From NCBI RefSeq assembly GCF_011694815.1, contig NZ_CP050177.1:7385501-7449500 (forward strand): 64,000 nt of DNA, given 5' to 3'. Source of the stretch: Streptomyces liangshanensis. Its GTDB lineage: Bacteria > Actinomycetota > Actinomycetes > Streptomycetales > Streptomycetaceae. The position numbers were made by a program, and so were the translations under genes. The notes under the pieces were generated by a model. The model did not search any database. It had not been told where the DNA came from and saw only the letters and a list, made by a program, of their open reading frames with translations. Position 1 is the stretch's first letter; each line of letters begins with the position of its first letter. Positions 1-8,314 of this stretch are shown one piece after another.

Positions 1-541
1 CCGCGGTCGGCACCCCGGAGTCCAGCAGGATACGGCCGACCTCGGCGCGCGAGCGCAGGTGCGGCGACAGCTCGCTCTCGGGCACCCCGGCGGGGGTGAG
101 CCCGCCCAGGTAGACGATCCGCCGCACCCCCGCCGCCTTCGCCTGCTCGGCGAACGTGTGGGCGGCGCGGCGGTCGGTGGCGGCGAAGTCGTGGCCGGTG
201 CCGAGCGCGTGCACCAGGTAGTACGCGACGTCTATGTCCTGGAGCGCCGCGCCGACGGACACCGGGTCGGTGACGTCGCCCCGTACGATCTCCGCCTCGC
301 CCGCCCACGGGTGGTCGCGCAGTTTGTCGGGGGTACGGGCCAGGCAGCGCACCGTGTGTCCCGCGCCGAGCAGCTCGGGCACCAGCCGGCCGCCGATGTA
401 CCCGGTCGCCCCGGTCACCAGGCAGCGCAGCCCCTCGGCCCCCGGTTCCCGGCCGTCGGGCCGGTCCTGGCCCGATGCCCGGCCTTGCCCCTGGCCCTGA
501 TCCGGTACGTCGTGCGGCAGGTCGTTCGGTACGTCCCTCAT
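1..541 (-). CDS. SDR-type NAD(P)-binding protein, C-terminus beyond the window
   Basis: About 180 residues are visible, starting at ATG 541; the gene runs off the left edge. After a roughly 37-residue Gly/Gln/Asp-rich leader comes a Rossmann fold with the glycine motif LVTGATGYIGGRL. It is followed by the dinucleotide-binding segment LARTPDKL, a D-V-T-D motif and VAYYLVHALGTGHDF. This layout is typical of the extended/atypical SDR group of NmrA/YbjT-like NAD(P)-binding proteins, some of which carry a C-terminal DUF2867 domain; whether this one does cannot be seen. It lies 91 bases downstream of dhaM on the same strand and may be read through from the dha operon, but nothing links it to glycerol metabolism. 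The substrate is unknown. Confidence 0.85.
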   Translation of the reverse strand, partial: MRDVPNDLPHDVPDQGQGQGRASGQDRPDGREPGAEGLRCLVTGATGYIGGRLVPELLGAGHTVRCLARTPDKLRDHPWAGEAEIVRGDVTDPVSVGAALQDIDVAYYLVHALGTGHDFAATDRRAAHTFAEQAKAAGVRRIVYLGGLTPAGVPESELSPHLRSRAEVGRILLDSGVPTA

Positions 542-632
542 AGGCTGAGCGTGTGCCCCGAAGCGGCGATCAGCAACGCGGCGTGCGCCGACCGGTCGCG
601 TCACCCCCCCCGCTGCCACCCGCCCGCCGCCG

Positions 633-1043
633 TCACACCTTGCGGTACGAGTAGGCCTCGGCGGCCGCCGCCTCCACCGCGTCCAGGTCCCCGCCCGCGG
701 ACGAGGTGACCACGGCGGCCACCGCGCCCTCCACGAACGGCGCGTCCAGGAGCCGCGTCCCCTCGGGCAGCTCGTCCCCCTCGGCGAGCAACGCCTTCAC
801 GGTCAGTACGGAGCTGCCGAGGTCGGCCAGGATCGCCACCCCGGACCCCCGGTCCACCCGCGCCGCCGCCGCGGATATCAGCTCCGAGCTGGTGCCCAGC
901 TCACCGCCCGGCGTGCCGCCCGCACCGGCCACCGGCGCCAGGGGGCCGCCGCCCGCCAGGCCCAGGGCCAGTTCCGCGACGGACGCGGCGACACTCGCGC
1001 TGTGCGACACCAGCACGATCCCCACCGGCTTCTCGACACTCAT
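633..1043 (-). CDS. dhaM: dihydroxyacetone kinase phosphotransfer subunit DhaM
   Basis: This 136-residue cytoplasmic protein matches the EIIA-Man-like domain of DhaM, which passes phosphate from HPr to ADP bound on DhaL. The N-terminus IVLVSHSA holds the expected phospho-accepting histidine, about residue 14. The rest fits the fold, with a Gly-rich segment and the motif ILADLGSSVLTVKALL. It is the short, single-domain form without fused HPr or EI domains, as in other actinobacteria. Its ATG overlaps the dhaL stop (ATGA), which implies translational coupling. Together with dhaK and dhaL it forms a PTS-dependent dihydroxyacetone kinase that phosphorylates dihydroxyacetone using phosphoenolpyruvate. 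Confidence 0.92.
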   Translation of the reverse strand: MSVEKPVGIVLVSHSASVAASVAELALGLAGGGPLAPVAGAGGTPGGELGTSSELISAAAARVDRGSGVAILADLGSSVLTVKALLAEGDELPEGTRLLDAPFVEGAVAAVVTSSAGGDLDAVEAAAAEAYSYRKV

Positions 1044-1669
1044 CCCGTCGCCTCCGACGTCTCGGCGAGGGCCGCGAGCAGCAGGGCCGCGGAGGTGGCC
1101 CCCGGGTCCTGGTGCCCGACACTCCGCTCGCCCAGATAGCTCGCCCGGCCTTTGCGCGCCTGGAGCGGTACGGTCGCCAGCGCCCCGGCCCGCGCCGCCT
1201 CCGCGCCCGCGGCGAACGACGTCCCGAGCACCTCCACGGCGGGCTCCAGCGCGTCCAGCATCGTCTTGTCCCCGGCCTTCGCCCCGCCCAGCTGGGCCAC
1301 CGCCGCCACCCCGGCTGCCAGCGCCTCGGCGAACCGGGCGGGCGTGACCGCCGACGCGTCGCCCAGCTCCTTGCCCGTACGCCGCAGCAGCGTGCCGTAC
1401 AGCGGCCCCGAGGCGCCGCCCACCGTGGAGATCAGCTGCCGTCCCGCGAGGGTCAGCACCGCGCCGGGCGCGAGCGGGCCCTCCTTCTCCAGGGCGGCCG
1501 TGACGGCCCGGAAACCACGCTGGAGGTTCGCGCCGTGGTCGGCGTCACCGATGGCCGAGTCCAGCTCCGTGAGGTGGTCGGCCTCCCGCTCCACCGCCGC
1601 GCCCGCCGTCGTCAGCCAGCGGCGGAAGAAGTCGCCGTCGAGCGTTCCGCCGGATTCCTGATCGGACAT
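1040..1669 (-). CDS. dhaL: dihydroxyacetone kinase ADP-binding subunit DhaL
   Basis: A 209-residue DhaL protein, the all-helical subunit that keeps ADP permanently bound and transfers phosphate from DhaM to dihydroxyacetone on DhaK. The Mg-ADP site appears as IGDADHGANLQRG near residue 40. The phosphate-contacting segment STVGGASGPLYGTL and the C-terminal PGATSAALLL helix follow. ATG 1669 is preferred over the in-frame GTG 1675 because GAGGAG lies five bases before it. It overlaps dhaM by four bases. The gap to dhaK is unusually large (186 bases) and contains tandem repeats, so dhaL may have its own expression signals. Confidence 0.93.
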   Translation of the reverse strand: MSDQESGGTLDGDFFRRWLTTAGAAVEREADHLTELDSAIGDADHGANLQRGFRAVTAALEKEGPLAPGAVLTLAGRQLISTVGGASGPLYGTLLRRTGKELGDASAVTPARFAEALAAGVAAVAQLGGAKAGDKTMLDALEPAVEVLGTSFAAGAEAARAGALATVPLQARKGRASYLGERSVGHQDPGATSAALLLAALAETSEATG

Positions 1670-1763
1670 GTGCACTCCTCGCGCGCGCCTCGCGTCCGTG
1701 GACGCCTTGTCCCGAACCTATCCGCCTGCCGCGAACGTCCAGGTGAACGGCCCCGGTGCCACC

Positions 1764-1850
1764 GGAATCCCGGTCACCCCGGAATCCCCGGAATCCCGGT
1801 CACCCCGGCATCCGTACCCCTGGCGCCCCCGGTACCCCTGGCGCCCCCGG
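1764..1850. repeat. two sets of short direct repeats between dhaK and dhaL
   Basis: A 19-base unit GGAATCCCGGTCACCCCGG occurs at 1764-1782 and again at 1790-1808. Directly after it, an 18-base unit TACCCCTGGCGCCCCCGG occurs twice in perfect tandem at 1815-1832 and 1833-1850. The block fills most of the gap between dhaK (ends 1856) and dhaL. It could be slipped-strand expansion, a processing or attenuation element, or neutral. Confidence 0.85.
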
Positions 1851-1855
1851 TCGTC

Positions 1856-2848
1856 TCACCGGCCCCAGCGCAGCCCGGCCGTCTCCACCGGCGCGTCGTA
1901 CAGGCGCAGCAGCTCGCCGTCCACCTGGCAGAGCGTGACGGAGCAGCCGGCCATGTCCAGGGAGGTCACGTAGTTCCCGACGAGGGTGCGCGCCACGGTG
2001 ACGTTCCGCTCGGCGAGCACCCGCTGCACCTCCGCGTTGAAGCCGTACAGCTCCAGCAGCGGGGTCGCGCCCATGCCGTTCACCAGGGCCAGTACGGGCC
2101 CCTTGGGCCGCAGGTCCTCCAGGACCGCGTCGACGGCGAAGTCGGCGATCTCGCGGGACGTCATCATCGCGCGCCGCTCACGCCCCGGCTCCCCGTGGAT
2201 GCCGATGCCCAGCTCCAGCTCGCCGTCGGGCAGGTCGAACGTGGGGCTGCCCTTGGCGGGCGTGGTGACCGCGCTCAGGGCGACGCCGAAGGTGCGCGCG
2301 TTCTCGTTCACCTGCCGGGCGATCGCCTCGACCCGGTCCAGGGGCGCCCCCTCCTCGGCCGCGGCGCCGGCCAGCTTCTCGACGAACAGCGTGGCACCCG
2401 TACCGCGCCGCCCGGCGGTGAAGAGGCTGTCGGTCACCGCCACATCGTCGTTGACCAGGACCTTCGCGACCCGGATGCCCTCCTCCTCGGCCAGCTCGGC
2501 GGCCATGTCGAAGTTCAGCACGTCGCCGGTGTAGTTCTTCACGATGAACAGCACCCCGGCCCCGCTGTCCACGGCCGCGGCGGCCCGGACCATCTGGTCG
2601 GGTACGGGGGAGGTGAAGACCTCACCGGGACAGGCGGCGGACAGCATCCCGGGCCCGACGAACCCCCCGTGCAAGGGCTCGTGCCCGGACCCACCCCCGG
2701 AGACCAGCCCCACCTTCCCGGCGACGGGCGCGTCCCCCCGCACGATGACGCGGTTCTCCACATCCACGGCCAACTCGGGATGCGCCGCCGCCATCCCACG
2801 AAGAGCATCGGCGACCACGGTCTCGGGCACGTTGATCAGCATCTTCAT
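1856..2848 (-). CDS. dhaK: dihydroxyacetone kinase substrate-binding subunit DhaK
   Basis: A 330-residue DhaK, the subunit that binds dihydroxyacetone covalently through a histidine and receives phosphate from DhaL. Family marks seen are LVSGGGSGHEPLHGGFVG (about residues 48-65), the KNYTGDVLNFDMA segment, and GIGIHGEPG near residue 215, whose histidine forms the hemiaminal with substrate. Length and motifs are normal. The start ATG follows GGGAGAAACAC. It is the first gene of dhaK-dhaL-dhaM. The upstream 400 bases hold no regulator gene, so control of the operon, done by DhaR or DhaQS in other bacteria, must lie elsewhere. Confidence 0.96.
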   Translation of the reverse strand: MKMLINVPETVVADALRGMAAAHPELAVDVENRVIVRGDAPVAGKVGLVSGGGSGHEPLHGGFVGPGMLSAACPGEVFTSPVPDQMVRAAAAVDSGAGVLFIVKNYTGDVLNFDMAAELAEEEGIRVAKVLVNDDVAVTDSLFTAGRRGTGATLFVEKLAGAAAEEGAPLDRVEAIARQVNENARTFGVALSAVTTPAKGSPTFDLPDGELELGIGIHGEPGRERRAMMTSREIADFAVDAVLEDLRPKGPVLALVNGMGATPLLELYGFNAEVQRVLAERNVTVARTLVGNYVTSLDMAGCSVTLCQVDGELLRLYDAPVETAGLRWGR

Positions 2849-3247
2849 GTGTTTCTCCCAGTTGAGTTACCAGGCACGTCACAGACCGCATACTCACAGG
2901 TGAGGCCCGACAGGTCCGTATTCGATTGTGATCGTCCTCCGGCGGTCGGAAGCGGCTTCCGCCAGGGGCTGACGCCGACCTCTCACCGACGCGCCTGACG
3001 GCCCGCCTCGCGGTGACCCGCACGCTCCATTATCGATCGAACCGGCCCGTACGGCATCGCCTGCGCATACCGACCGTCCGGCCGCCGGGCTTCTTCCCGT
3101 GCGAACCTCTCGGACGGCAGCGGACGTACTTCAGGGTGACGTCCAAGGACCTCACGGGTTGAGATCCCGCAGAACGGGCACCCAGTGGTGGCACCACAGC
3201 CGGGTGCACCGCGCCCTTGGCCCAGTAGCGGAGAGGCAGGGCACCTC
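2849..3247. other. gene-free divergent promoter region
   Basis: The stretch separates dhaK (minus) from the SRPBCC gene (plus). I see no credible small gene. The only feature noted is a short dyad GTGGT-GGC-ACCAC near 3186. The ribosome-binding sequence GGAGAGGCAGG of the next gene lies at its right end. Confidence 0.5.
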
Positions 3248-3760
3248 ATGAGTGTCATCGAAGGCAGCGTTGACGTCGATGTCCCGGTCCGAATGGCCTA
3301 CGACCAGTGGACGCAGTTCGAGTGTTTCCCGCGCTTCATGAGCGGAGTACGCCGCGTGGACCGGTCGCACTCCTCCATGACGCACTGGGTGACGAGATTC
3401 GGCGGCGTGACGCGGGAGTTCGATGCCGAGATCACCGAGCAGCAGCCCGACGAGCGAGTGGTGTGGCGCACGGTCGGCCGGCCTCGACTGGCCGGCTCGG
3501 TGCACTTCCGGTCGCTGGCAGAAACCAGTTGCCGGCTCACTTTCCGCATCGAGTTCGCTCCCCGTGGCGCGGCCGAGCGGGCCGGGGATGCCCTGGGTCT
3601 GGTCCGGAGGCGGGTTCACCAGGATCTACGGCACTTCAAGGAGTACATCGAGGGCCAGGGGCGGGCGACCGGGCAGTGGCGGGGAACCATCAGCGGCGGC
3701 CATGTGAAACCGGACTCCGATCGTCTGCCGCCGAACGTGCCGAACTGGCCGACCGGCTGA
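3248..3760 (+). CDS. SRPBCC family (START-like) protein
   Basis: A 170-residue protein of the polyketide cyclase/dehydrase (SRPBCC) superfamily, which forms a hydrophobic-cavity fold for lipids or other small ligands. Supporting segments are SVIEGSVDVDVPVRMAYDQW at the start, FPRFMSGVRRVD, VTREFDAEI and the C-terminal helix with the mark TGQWRG near residue 145. It is clearly paralogous to the protein at 13523-13972: both start with an (E)xSxDVDVPVxxAYxQWTQFE block and end in a G-x-W-R-G motif. ATG 3248 has a GGAGAGGCAGG upstream; an in-frame start at 3185 lacks one. About 20 extra C-terminal residues are absent from the paralog. It lies 35 bases ahead of the molybdopterin oxidoreductase, so the two are probably co-transcribed. 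The ligand is unknown. Confidence 0.85.
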   Translation: MSVIEGSVDVDVPVRMAYDQWTQFECFPRFMSGVRRVDRSHSSMTHWVTRFGGVTREFDAEITEQQPDERVVWRTVGRPRLAGSVHFRSLAETSCRLTFRIEFAPRGAAERAGDALGLVRRRVHQDLRHFKEYIEGQGRATGQWRGTISGGHVKPDSDRLPPNVPNWPTG

Positions 3761-3795
3761 CACCAGGCTCTGTCCAGCACAGCGGAAGGACCAGC

Positions 3796-6102
3796 GTGCG
3801 AGAAACATCCCACGGCGAGGCGGGCGGCGAGCAGGCGAAGATCACTGCGCCGAAGACATGGGCGGCGGGCGTCCCGGCGGTCGCCCACGCGCTCCAGTAC
3901 TCCCTGACCGAGACATCAGGCCGTCGTACGGCACTGAATCTGCTCGACATCAACCAGACCGAGGGCTTCGACTGCCCCGGCTGCGCCTGGCCCGACCCAG
4001 CGCCCGGTCAGCGGCACACGAACGAGTACTGCGAGAACGGCGCCAAGCACGCCAACGACGATGCCACCACGCGTCGTGTCACGCCGGACTTCTTCCGGAA
4101 GCATTCGGTGGCCGAATTGAGCCGTGCCTCGGACCTCTGGCTGAACCAGCAGGGCCGGCTCACCCAGCCCGTGGTCAAGCGCCCGGGCAGCGACCACTAC
4201 GAGCCGATCAGCTGGCACGACGCCCTGGGTCTGATCGCCGACGAACTGCGTTCCCTGGATTCCCCGGACGAGGCGATCTTCTACACCTCCGGCCGGGCCG
4301 GGAACGAGCCCGCCTTCGTTCTCCAGCTCTTCGCTCGGGCGCTCGGGACCAACAATCTGCCCGACTGCTCCAACATGTGTCACGAGTCGAGCGGTGCGGC
4401 GTTGCACGAAACGCTGGGCATCGGCAAGGGCGACGTGAGCCTGCTGGACCTTCACCACGCCGACCTGGTACTGACCGTGGGGCAGAATCCTGGCAGTAAC
4501 CATCCCCGCATGCTGTCGGCTCTGGAGGAGACCAAACGCGCCGGTGGGCAGATCGTGGCGATCAATCCGCTTCCCGAGGCCGGGCTCATGCGCTTCAAGA
4601 ACCCGCAGAAAGCACGCGGAGTGGTGGGCCGTGGTACCAACATCGCCGACCAGTTCCTCCAGATCCGCCTCGGCGGCGACCTCGCGCTCTTCCAGGCGCT
4701 GAACCTGCTTCTGTTGGAGGCCGAGGAGGCCGCGCCGGGCACGGTGGTGAACCGGCAGTTCATCGACGACCACACCAGCGGGTTCGAAGAATTCGCCGCC
4801 CACATTCGTGCCACCGTCTCCTGGCCGGACGTACTGACGGCCACCGGCCTGACCCGTCGCCAGATCGAAGAACTCCGGGACCGCGTCCTGGCCAGCGAGC
4901 GGATCGTCGTCTGCTGGGCGATGGGACTCACCCAGCAGAAACATGGAGTTCCCACGATCCGCGAATTGGTCAACTTCCAACTTCTACGCGGGAACATCGG
5001 CAGGCCCGGCGCCGGCGTCTGTCCCGTACGCGGCCACAGCAACGTGCAGGGTGACCGGACCATGGGAATCTGGGAACAAATGCCCCAGGAGTTCCTGGAT
5101 GCGCTGGGGCGCGAGTTCTCCTTCACCCCGCCCGCCGATCACGGTCTGGACACCGTGAATTCCATCCGGGCCATGCTCCAGGGCCGGGCCAAGGTCTTCC
5201 TGGGCCTGGCTGGCAATTTCGTGCGGGCGGCTCCCGACAGCGACCTCACGGAGAAGGCGATGAGGCGGTGCCGTCTCACCGCGCACATCTCCACCAAACT
5301 GAACCGCTCGCACACGGTCTGCGGCGATACGGCGCTGATCCTGCCGACCCTCGGACGCAGCGAGAAGGACTGTCAGAACGGCGAGGAGCAGTTCATCACC
5401 GTCGAGGACTCGATGAGCCAGGTGCACGCCTCGTCGGGGAGGCTGGAGCCGGCCTCGCGTCACTTGCTCAGTGAGGTCGCCATTCTCAGCAGGCTGGCGC
5501 GCCGGACCCTGGCCGACAAGGTCCCCGTGCCGTGGGAGGACTTCGAGGCCGACTACGGCAACATCCGCGACCGCATCGCGCGGGTCGTACCGGGTTTCGA
5601 GAACTTCAACACGAGGGTCCGGAAGCCAGGTGGCTTCGGGCTCTCGAACCCGGTGAACGAGGGCGTCTTCCCCACCCCCAGCGGCAAGGCGCTCTTCACA
5701 CGAAACACCTTCGAGGCACTCAGTGCTCCGGCAGGCCATCTCCTGCTGCAGACACTACGTTCCCACGATCAGTGGAATACCGTTCCCTACACCACCAACG
5801 ACCGGTACAGGGGCATCCATGGGTCTCGCCGGATCGTTCTCGTTCATCCCGCCGATCTGCGTGCCCTCGGGCTGGCGGACGGGGAACAGGTCGACGTGGT
5901 GAGCGTGTGGCAGGACGGCACGGAGCGCCGGGCCGAGGACTTCCGACTGGTCTCCTACCCCACCACTGCCGGCTGCGCCGCCGCCTACTATCCGGAGGCC
6001 AATGTTCTCGTGCCGCTGGACAGCGTGGCCGACGTCAGCAACACGCCGACGTCCAAGGGAATCGTCATTCGCCTGGAGCCGGTGGTAACGCGTGCTCGGT
6101 GA
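3796..6102 (+). CDS. FdhF/YdeP family molybdopterin oxidoreductase
   Basis: A 768-residue protein of the formate-dehydrogenase-alpha-like YdeP branch of molybdopterin oxidoreductases, probably cytoplasmic (no Tat signal). GTG 3796 is chosen because GGAAGGA lies five bases upstream and it avoids overlap with the SRPBCC gene. Seen: a short N-terminal DCPGCAWP motif in place of a full four-cysteine iron-sulfur motif; SNMCHESSG near residue 195, whose Cys-His pair aligns with SeCys140-His141 of E. coli FdhH and would ligate Mo; LTVGQNPGSNHPRML for cofactor binding; and a C-terminal molydop-binding barrel ending in DVSNTPTSKG. E. coli YdeP is linked to acid resistance, but its substrate is unproven. 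No partner electron-transfer subunit is adjacent, which is normal for this branch. Confidence 0.92.
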   Translation: MRETSHGEAGGEQAKITAPKTWAAGVPAVAHALQYSLTETSGRRTALNLLDINQTEGFDCPGCAWPDPAPGQRHTNEYCENGAKHANDDATTRRVTPDFFRKHSVAELSRASDLWLNQQGRLTQPVVKRPGSDHYEPISWHDALGLIADELRSLDSPDEAIFYTSGRAGNEPAFVLQLFARALGTNNLPDCSNMCHESSGAALHETLGIGKGDVSLLDLHHADLVLTVGQNPGSNHPRMLSALEETKRAGGQIVAINPLPEAGLMRFKNPQKARGVVGRGTNIADQFLQIRLGGDLALFQALNLLLLEAEEAAPGTVVNRQFIDDHTSGFEEFAAHIRATVSWPDVLTATGLTRRQIEELRDRVLASERIVVCWAMGLTQQKHGVPTIRELVNFQLLRGNIGRPGAGVCPVRGHSNVQGDRTMGIWEQMPQEFLDALGREFSFTPPADHGLDTVNSIRAMLQGRAKVFLGLAGNFVRAAPDSDLTEKAMRRCRLTAHISTKLNRSHTVCGDTALILPTLGRSEKDCQNGEEQFITVEDSMSQVHASSGRLEPASRHLLSEVAILSRLARRTLADKVPVPWEDFEADYGNIRDRIARVVPGFENFNTRVRKPGGFGLSNPVNEGVFPTPSGKALFTRNTFEALSAPAGHLLLQTLRSHDQWNTVPYTTNDRYRGIHGSRRIVLVHPADLRALGLADGEQVDVVSVWQDGTERRAEDFRLVSYPTTAGCAAAYYPEANVLVPLDSVADVSNTPTSKGIVIRLEPVVTRAR

Positions 6103-6426
6103 GAGCGGGATGCCATCGTCCTGCACGCTCGCCTTTCGCGCCCAGGGCCGAGACCCCTCCGAGCTGATCACTCCGGTAGAGACGGGGTGCGTCGAGGAGT
6201 TCTCGAAGTCCGTGTCACCGTGCGCCACGATAACGGTGAGGCCTTCCGGCATACGTTTCCTCGATCCGCGTTGAATGGGTGTTGTACACCGTGCGGGGTC
6301 AAGGCACAGACGGAGACATTTGCAGAGTTACCGTACGCGCATTCGTTGGCCAGGGCATGCGGACTGCGGACTGTGCTTCGGAAGCAGGTTTGTTGGGCCC
6401 CTTCGACCGGAGCGTTGGTCGCGGAT
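6103..6426. other. gene-free stretch after the oxidoreductase gene
   Basis: Only short, mutually overlapping reading frames without ribosome-binding sites occur here. I found no recognisable domain fragment, strong hairpin or repeat. Confidence 0.5.
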
Positions 6427-7602
6427 CTACTTGGTCCGAGGGCCGTGCCAGTCCAGGCACAGGACGGTGGCGTCGTCCTTCGGGGGTTGCCCGTTGTAGG
6501 CGTCGATGACCTCGGCGACCAGCGCGCGCACGACCTCGCGTGGGTGGTCCGAGGCTGTCTTGCGGATGAGCGCGGGGAGGTCGACCGCTTGGGCTTCGCG
6601 TTCCTGCATGCCGTCGGTGTGCAGGACGAGACGGTCTCCGGGCCGCAGGTCGAGGTTCTGCACCTGGTAGGGCCGGTCCGAGGCGACGCCGAAGGGCAGG
6701 TTCACGGAGAGGTGTAGTGAGGTGATCGCGCCGTCGCGCAGCCGTAGCGGCCCGGGGTGACCGGCGTTGACCAGTTGGGCGCCGGTGCCGTCCAGGGCGA
6801 TGCGCAGCAGTTGGCCGGTGGCGAAGCTCCGCCGGCCATGGTCGAGGAGTGCCTGGTGGATCTGGCGGGCCTGTTCGGCGAGGTCGGCGCCCGCGCGGCG
6901 GGCGCCGCGGGAGGCGTTGACCAGAAGGGTGGCCATGAGGGAGGCGTCGACATCGTGGCCCATGGCATCGGTGACGGACAGGTGCAGGGTGTCGTGGTCG
7001 ACGGAGTAGTCGTAGGTGTCGCCGGCGATGTCGGAGGCCGGTACCAGGGCGCCGGCGAGGGCGAACTCGGGTGCCTCGCAGGCGGAAGCCGAAGGGAGGA
7101 GCTGGCGCTGGATCTCGGCGGCCAGGCTGACCGTGGTGGTGCGGTTGCCCCAGTGGTAGAGGTCGGTGAAGCGGCGGTCGGTGACGACGATGTACGCCAG
7201 CGCGTGCGCGGTCTCTTCGACTTGGTTCAGGACGTCCGGGGTGGGCCGGGTGAGGAACAGCTCCAGGACCCCGATGGTGTCACCGCGGTTGGTGACCGGG
7301 GCGAGGACACGGTGCCCCCGTACGCCCGGTGCGATCACCGGTTTCTGGGTGCGCAGGACTTCGTCGTAGACGCCGCTGCCGGATAGCGGGACCTTTTCCG
7401 CACCGGACGCCCGCTGTTCCGTGACGGTGGTGTCGTTGACCCTCAGCAGGCGTCGGCCGACGATGTCGACGAACAGGAACGACACATACGTCGCGTCGAA
7501 ACGGTCGCGCAGATTCCGCGCCACGACATCGAGGGAGTGCATGGGAGCCGCTCCCTCCGCTGCTGCCAGCACATGGGCCAGCCCGATCCGATCTCCAGCC
7601 AC
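6427..7602 (-). CDS. GAF-PP2C (SpoIIE-type) serine phosphatase
   Basis: A 391-residue regulator with an N-terminal GAF-like sensor (about residues 5-150) and a C-terminal SpoIIE/RsbU phosphatase domain (about 170-385). Metal-binding marks of the phosphatase are [34 protein letters not shown] and the closing KDDATVLCL. Such enzymes dephosphorylate STAS anti-anti-sigma factors and so release SigB-type sigma factors. GTG 7602 follows GGGAGGTAGCT. Directly upstream on the same strand lies the decayed sigma factor at 7855-8259, suggesting the two once formed a unit. The nearest intact STAS partner is the one at 14079-14447. The GAF ligand is unknown. Confidence 0.92.
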   Translation of the reverse strand: MAGDRIGLAHVLAAAEGAAPMHSLDVVARNLRDRFDATYVSFLFVDIVGRRLLRVNDTTVTEQRASGAEKVPLSGSGVYDEVLRTQKPVIAPGVRGHRVLAPVTNRGDTIGVLELFLTRPTPDVLNQVEETAHALAYIVVTDRRFTDLYHWGNRTTTVSLAAEIQRQLLPSASACEAPEFALAGALVPASDIAGDTYDYSVDHDTLHLSVTDAMGHDVDASLMATLLVNASRGARRAGADLAEQARQIHQALLDHGRRSFATGQLLRIALDGTGAQLVNAGHPGPLRLRDGAITSLHLSVNLPFGVASDRPYQVQNLDLRPGDRLVLHTDGMQEREAQAVDLPALIRKTASDHPREVVRALVAEVIDAYNGQPPKDDATVLCLDWHGPRTK

Positions 7603-7854
7603 AGCTACCTCCCTGGGTCACGGAATTCTGCTGCCCGCAGCTCAGCAAATCATTACCGCCTGCCTCAGCTCGTACGCGCGATCACGCGCCGGGGCAAGTC
7701 GGCGGCTACGGCTCCCCGGTTCTCTTTCCCCGCTGGTCGACGGACCGATCCGAGTCCTCCGCCTTCGGCCTGCACTACCCAGCCGAACGGGCGCATCCTC
7801 GCCCGGTCGGGCTGACGGAGGTCGGTTCTGGTCGAGCATGCCCTTGCGGGTGTG

Positions 7855-8259
7855 GAAGTCCTCGACGAGATGCATGGCCGGGTCGTACGCGCCAAGGGTG
7901 TCGGCGTAGGTGCGGCCCGCTTTGTTGATCTTTCCGTCGTACGGCGGGCCGGCGCTCCAGTTTCGCGCCGGGGTCTCCGTCGGCCCGGGCGAGTTCGACC
8001 CGCAGTTCCTGGAACCTGCGGGGAACGTGCACGGCCATGTGTGGTCACGGAAGTACCGTTTGATCTCGCCGACGAGGTAGGGGATGGCGTACGTGGTGAA
8101 CTCGACCTCGCGGGAAGGGTCGAAGCGGTCGGTCGCTTTGACCAGACCGCTGACACCGACCTGGACGATGTCATCGGTCTCACCGTTACCACGGCCGGGG
8201 AAACGGCTCGCGGCTAACCGTACGAGGGACCAATTCATTTCGATCAGCGTGTCACGTGC
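7855..8259 (-). pseudogene. decayed SigB/SigF-family sigma factor
   Basis: Reading from 8259 down, the frame gives ARDTLIEMNWSL, then DIVQVGVSGLVKATDRFD and EVEFTTYAIPYLVGEIKRYF. These are regions 2.1-2.4 of a SigB/SigF-type factor and closely match the intact copy at 18695-19585. At about 8034 one base is missing (TGG CCG for TGG GCC G), so the following AVHVPRRFQELRVELARA lies in another frame. A second shift near 7930-7960 returns to the first frame for DPAMHLVEDFH. Region 4 with its helix-turn-helix is absent, as is the N-terminus. The product cannot work as a sigma factor. Confidence 0.85.
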
Positions 8260-8314
8260 GTGTGCCGGCTGCGGCTTTGATCCGGGTGCTGCGGGAGAGC
8301 GCGTTCGGCCGCCG

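Noticed and set aside
1112..2998. Long plus-strand frame of 628 codons over the dha genes
   Set aside because: It is antisense to dhaL and dhaK, rich in Arg/Gly/Pro with no domain, and typical of third-position GC bias in high-GC DNA.
3307..3795. N-terminal extension of the FdhF/YdeP frame to 3307
   Set aside because: It would overlap the whole SRPBCC gene in another frame. GTG 3796 has a proper ribosome site and gives family length.
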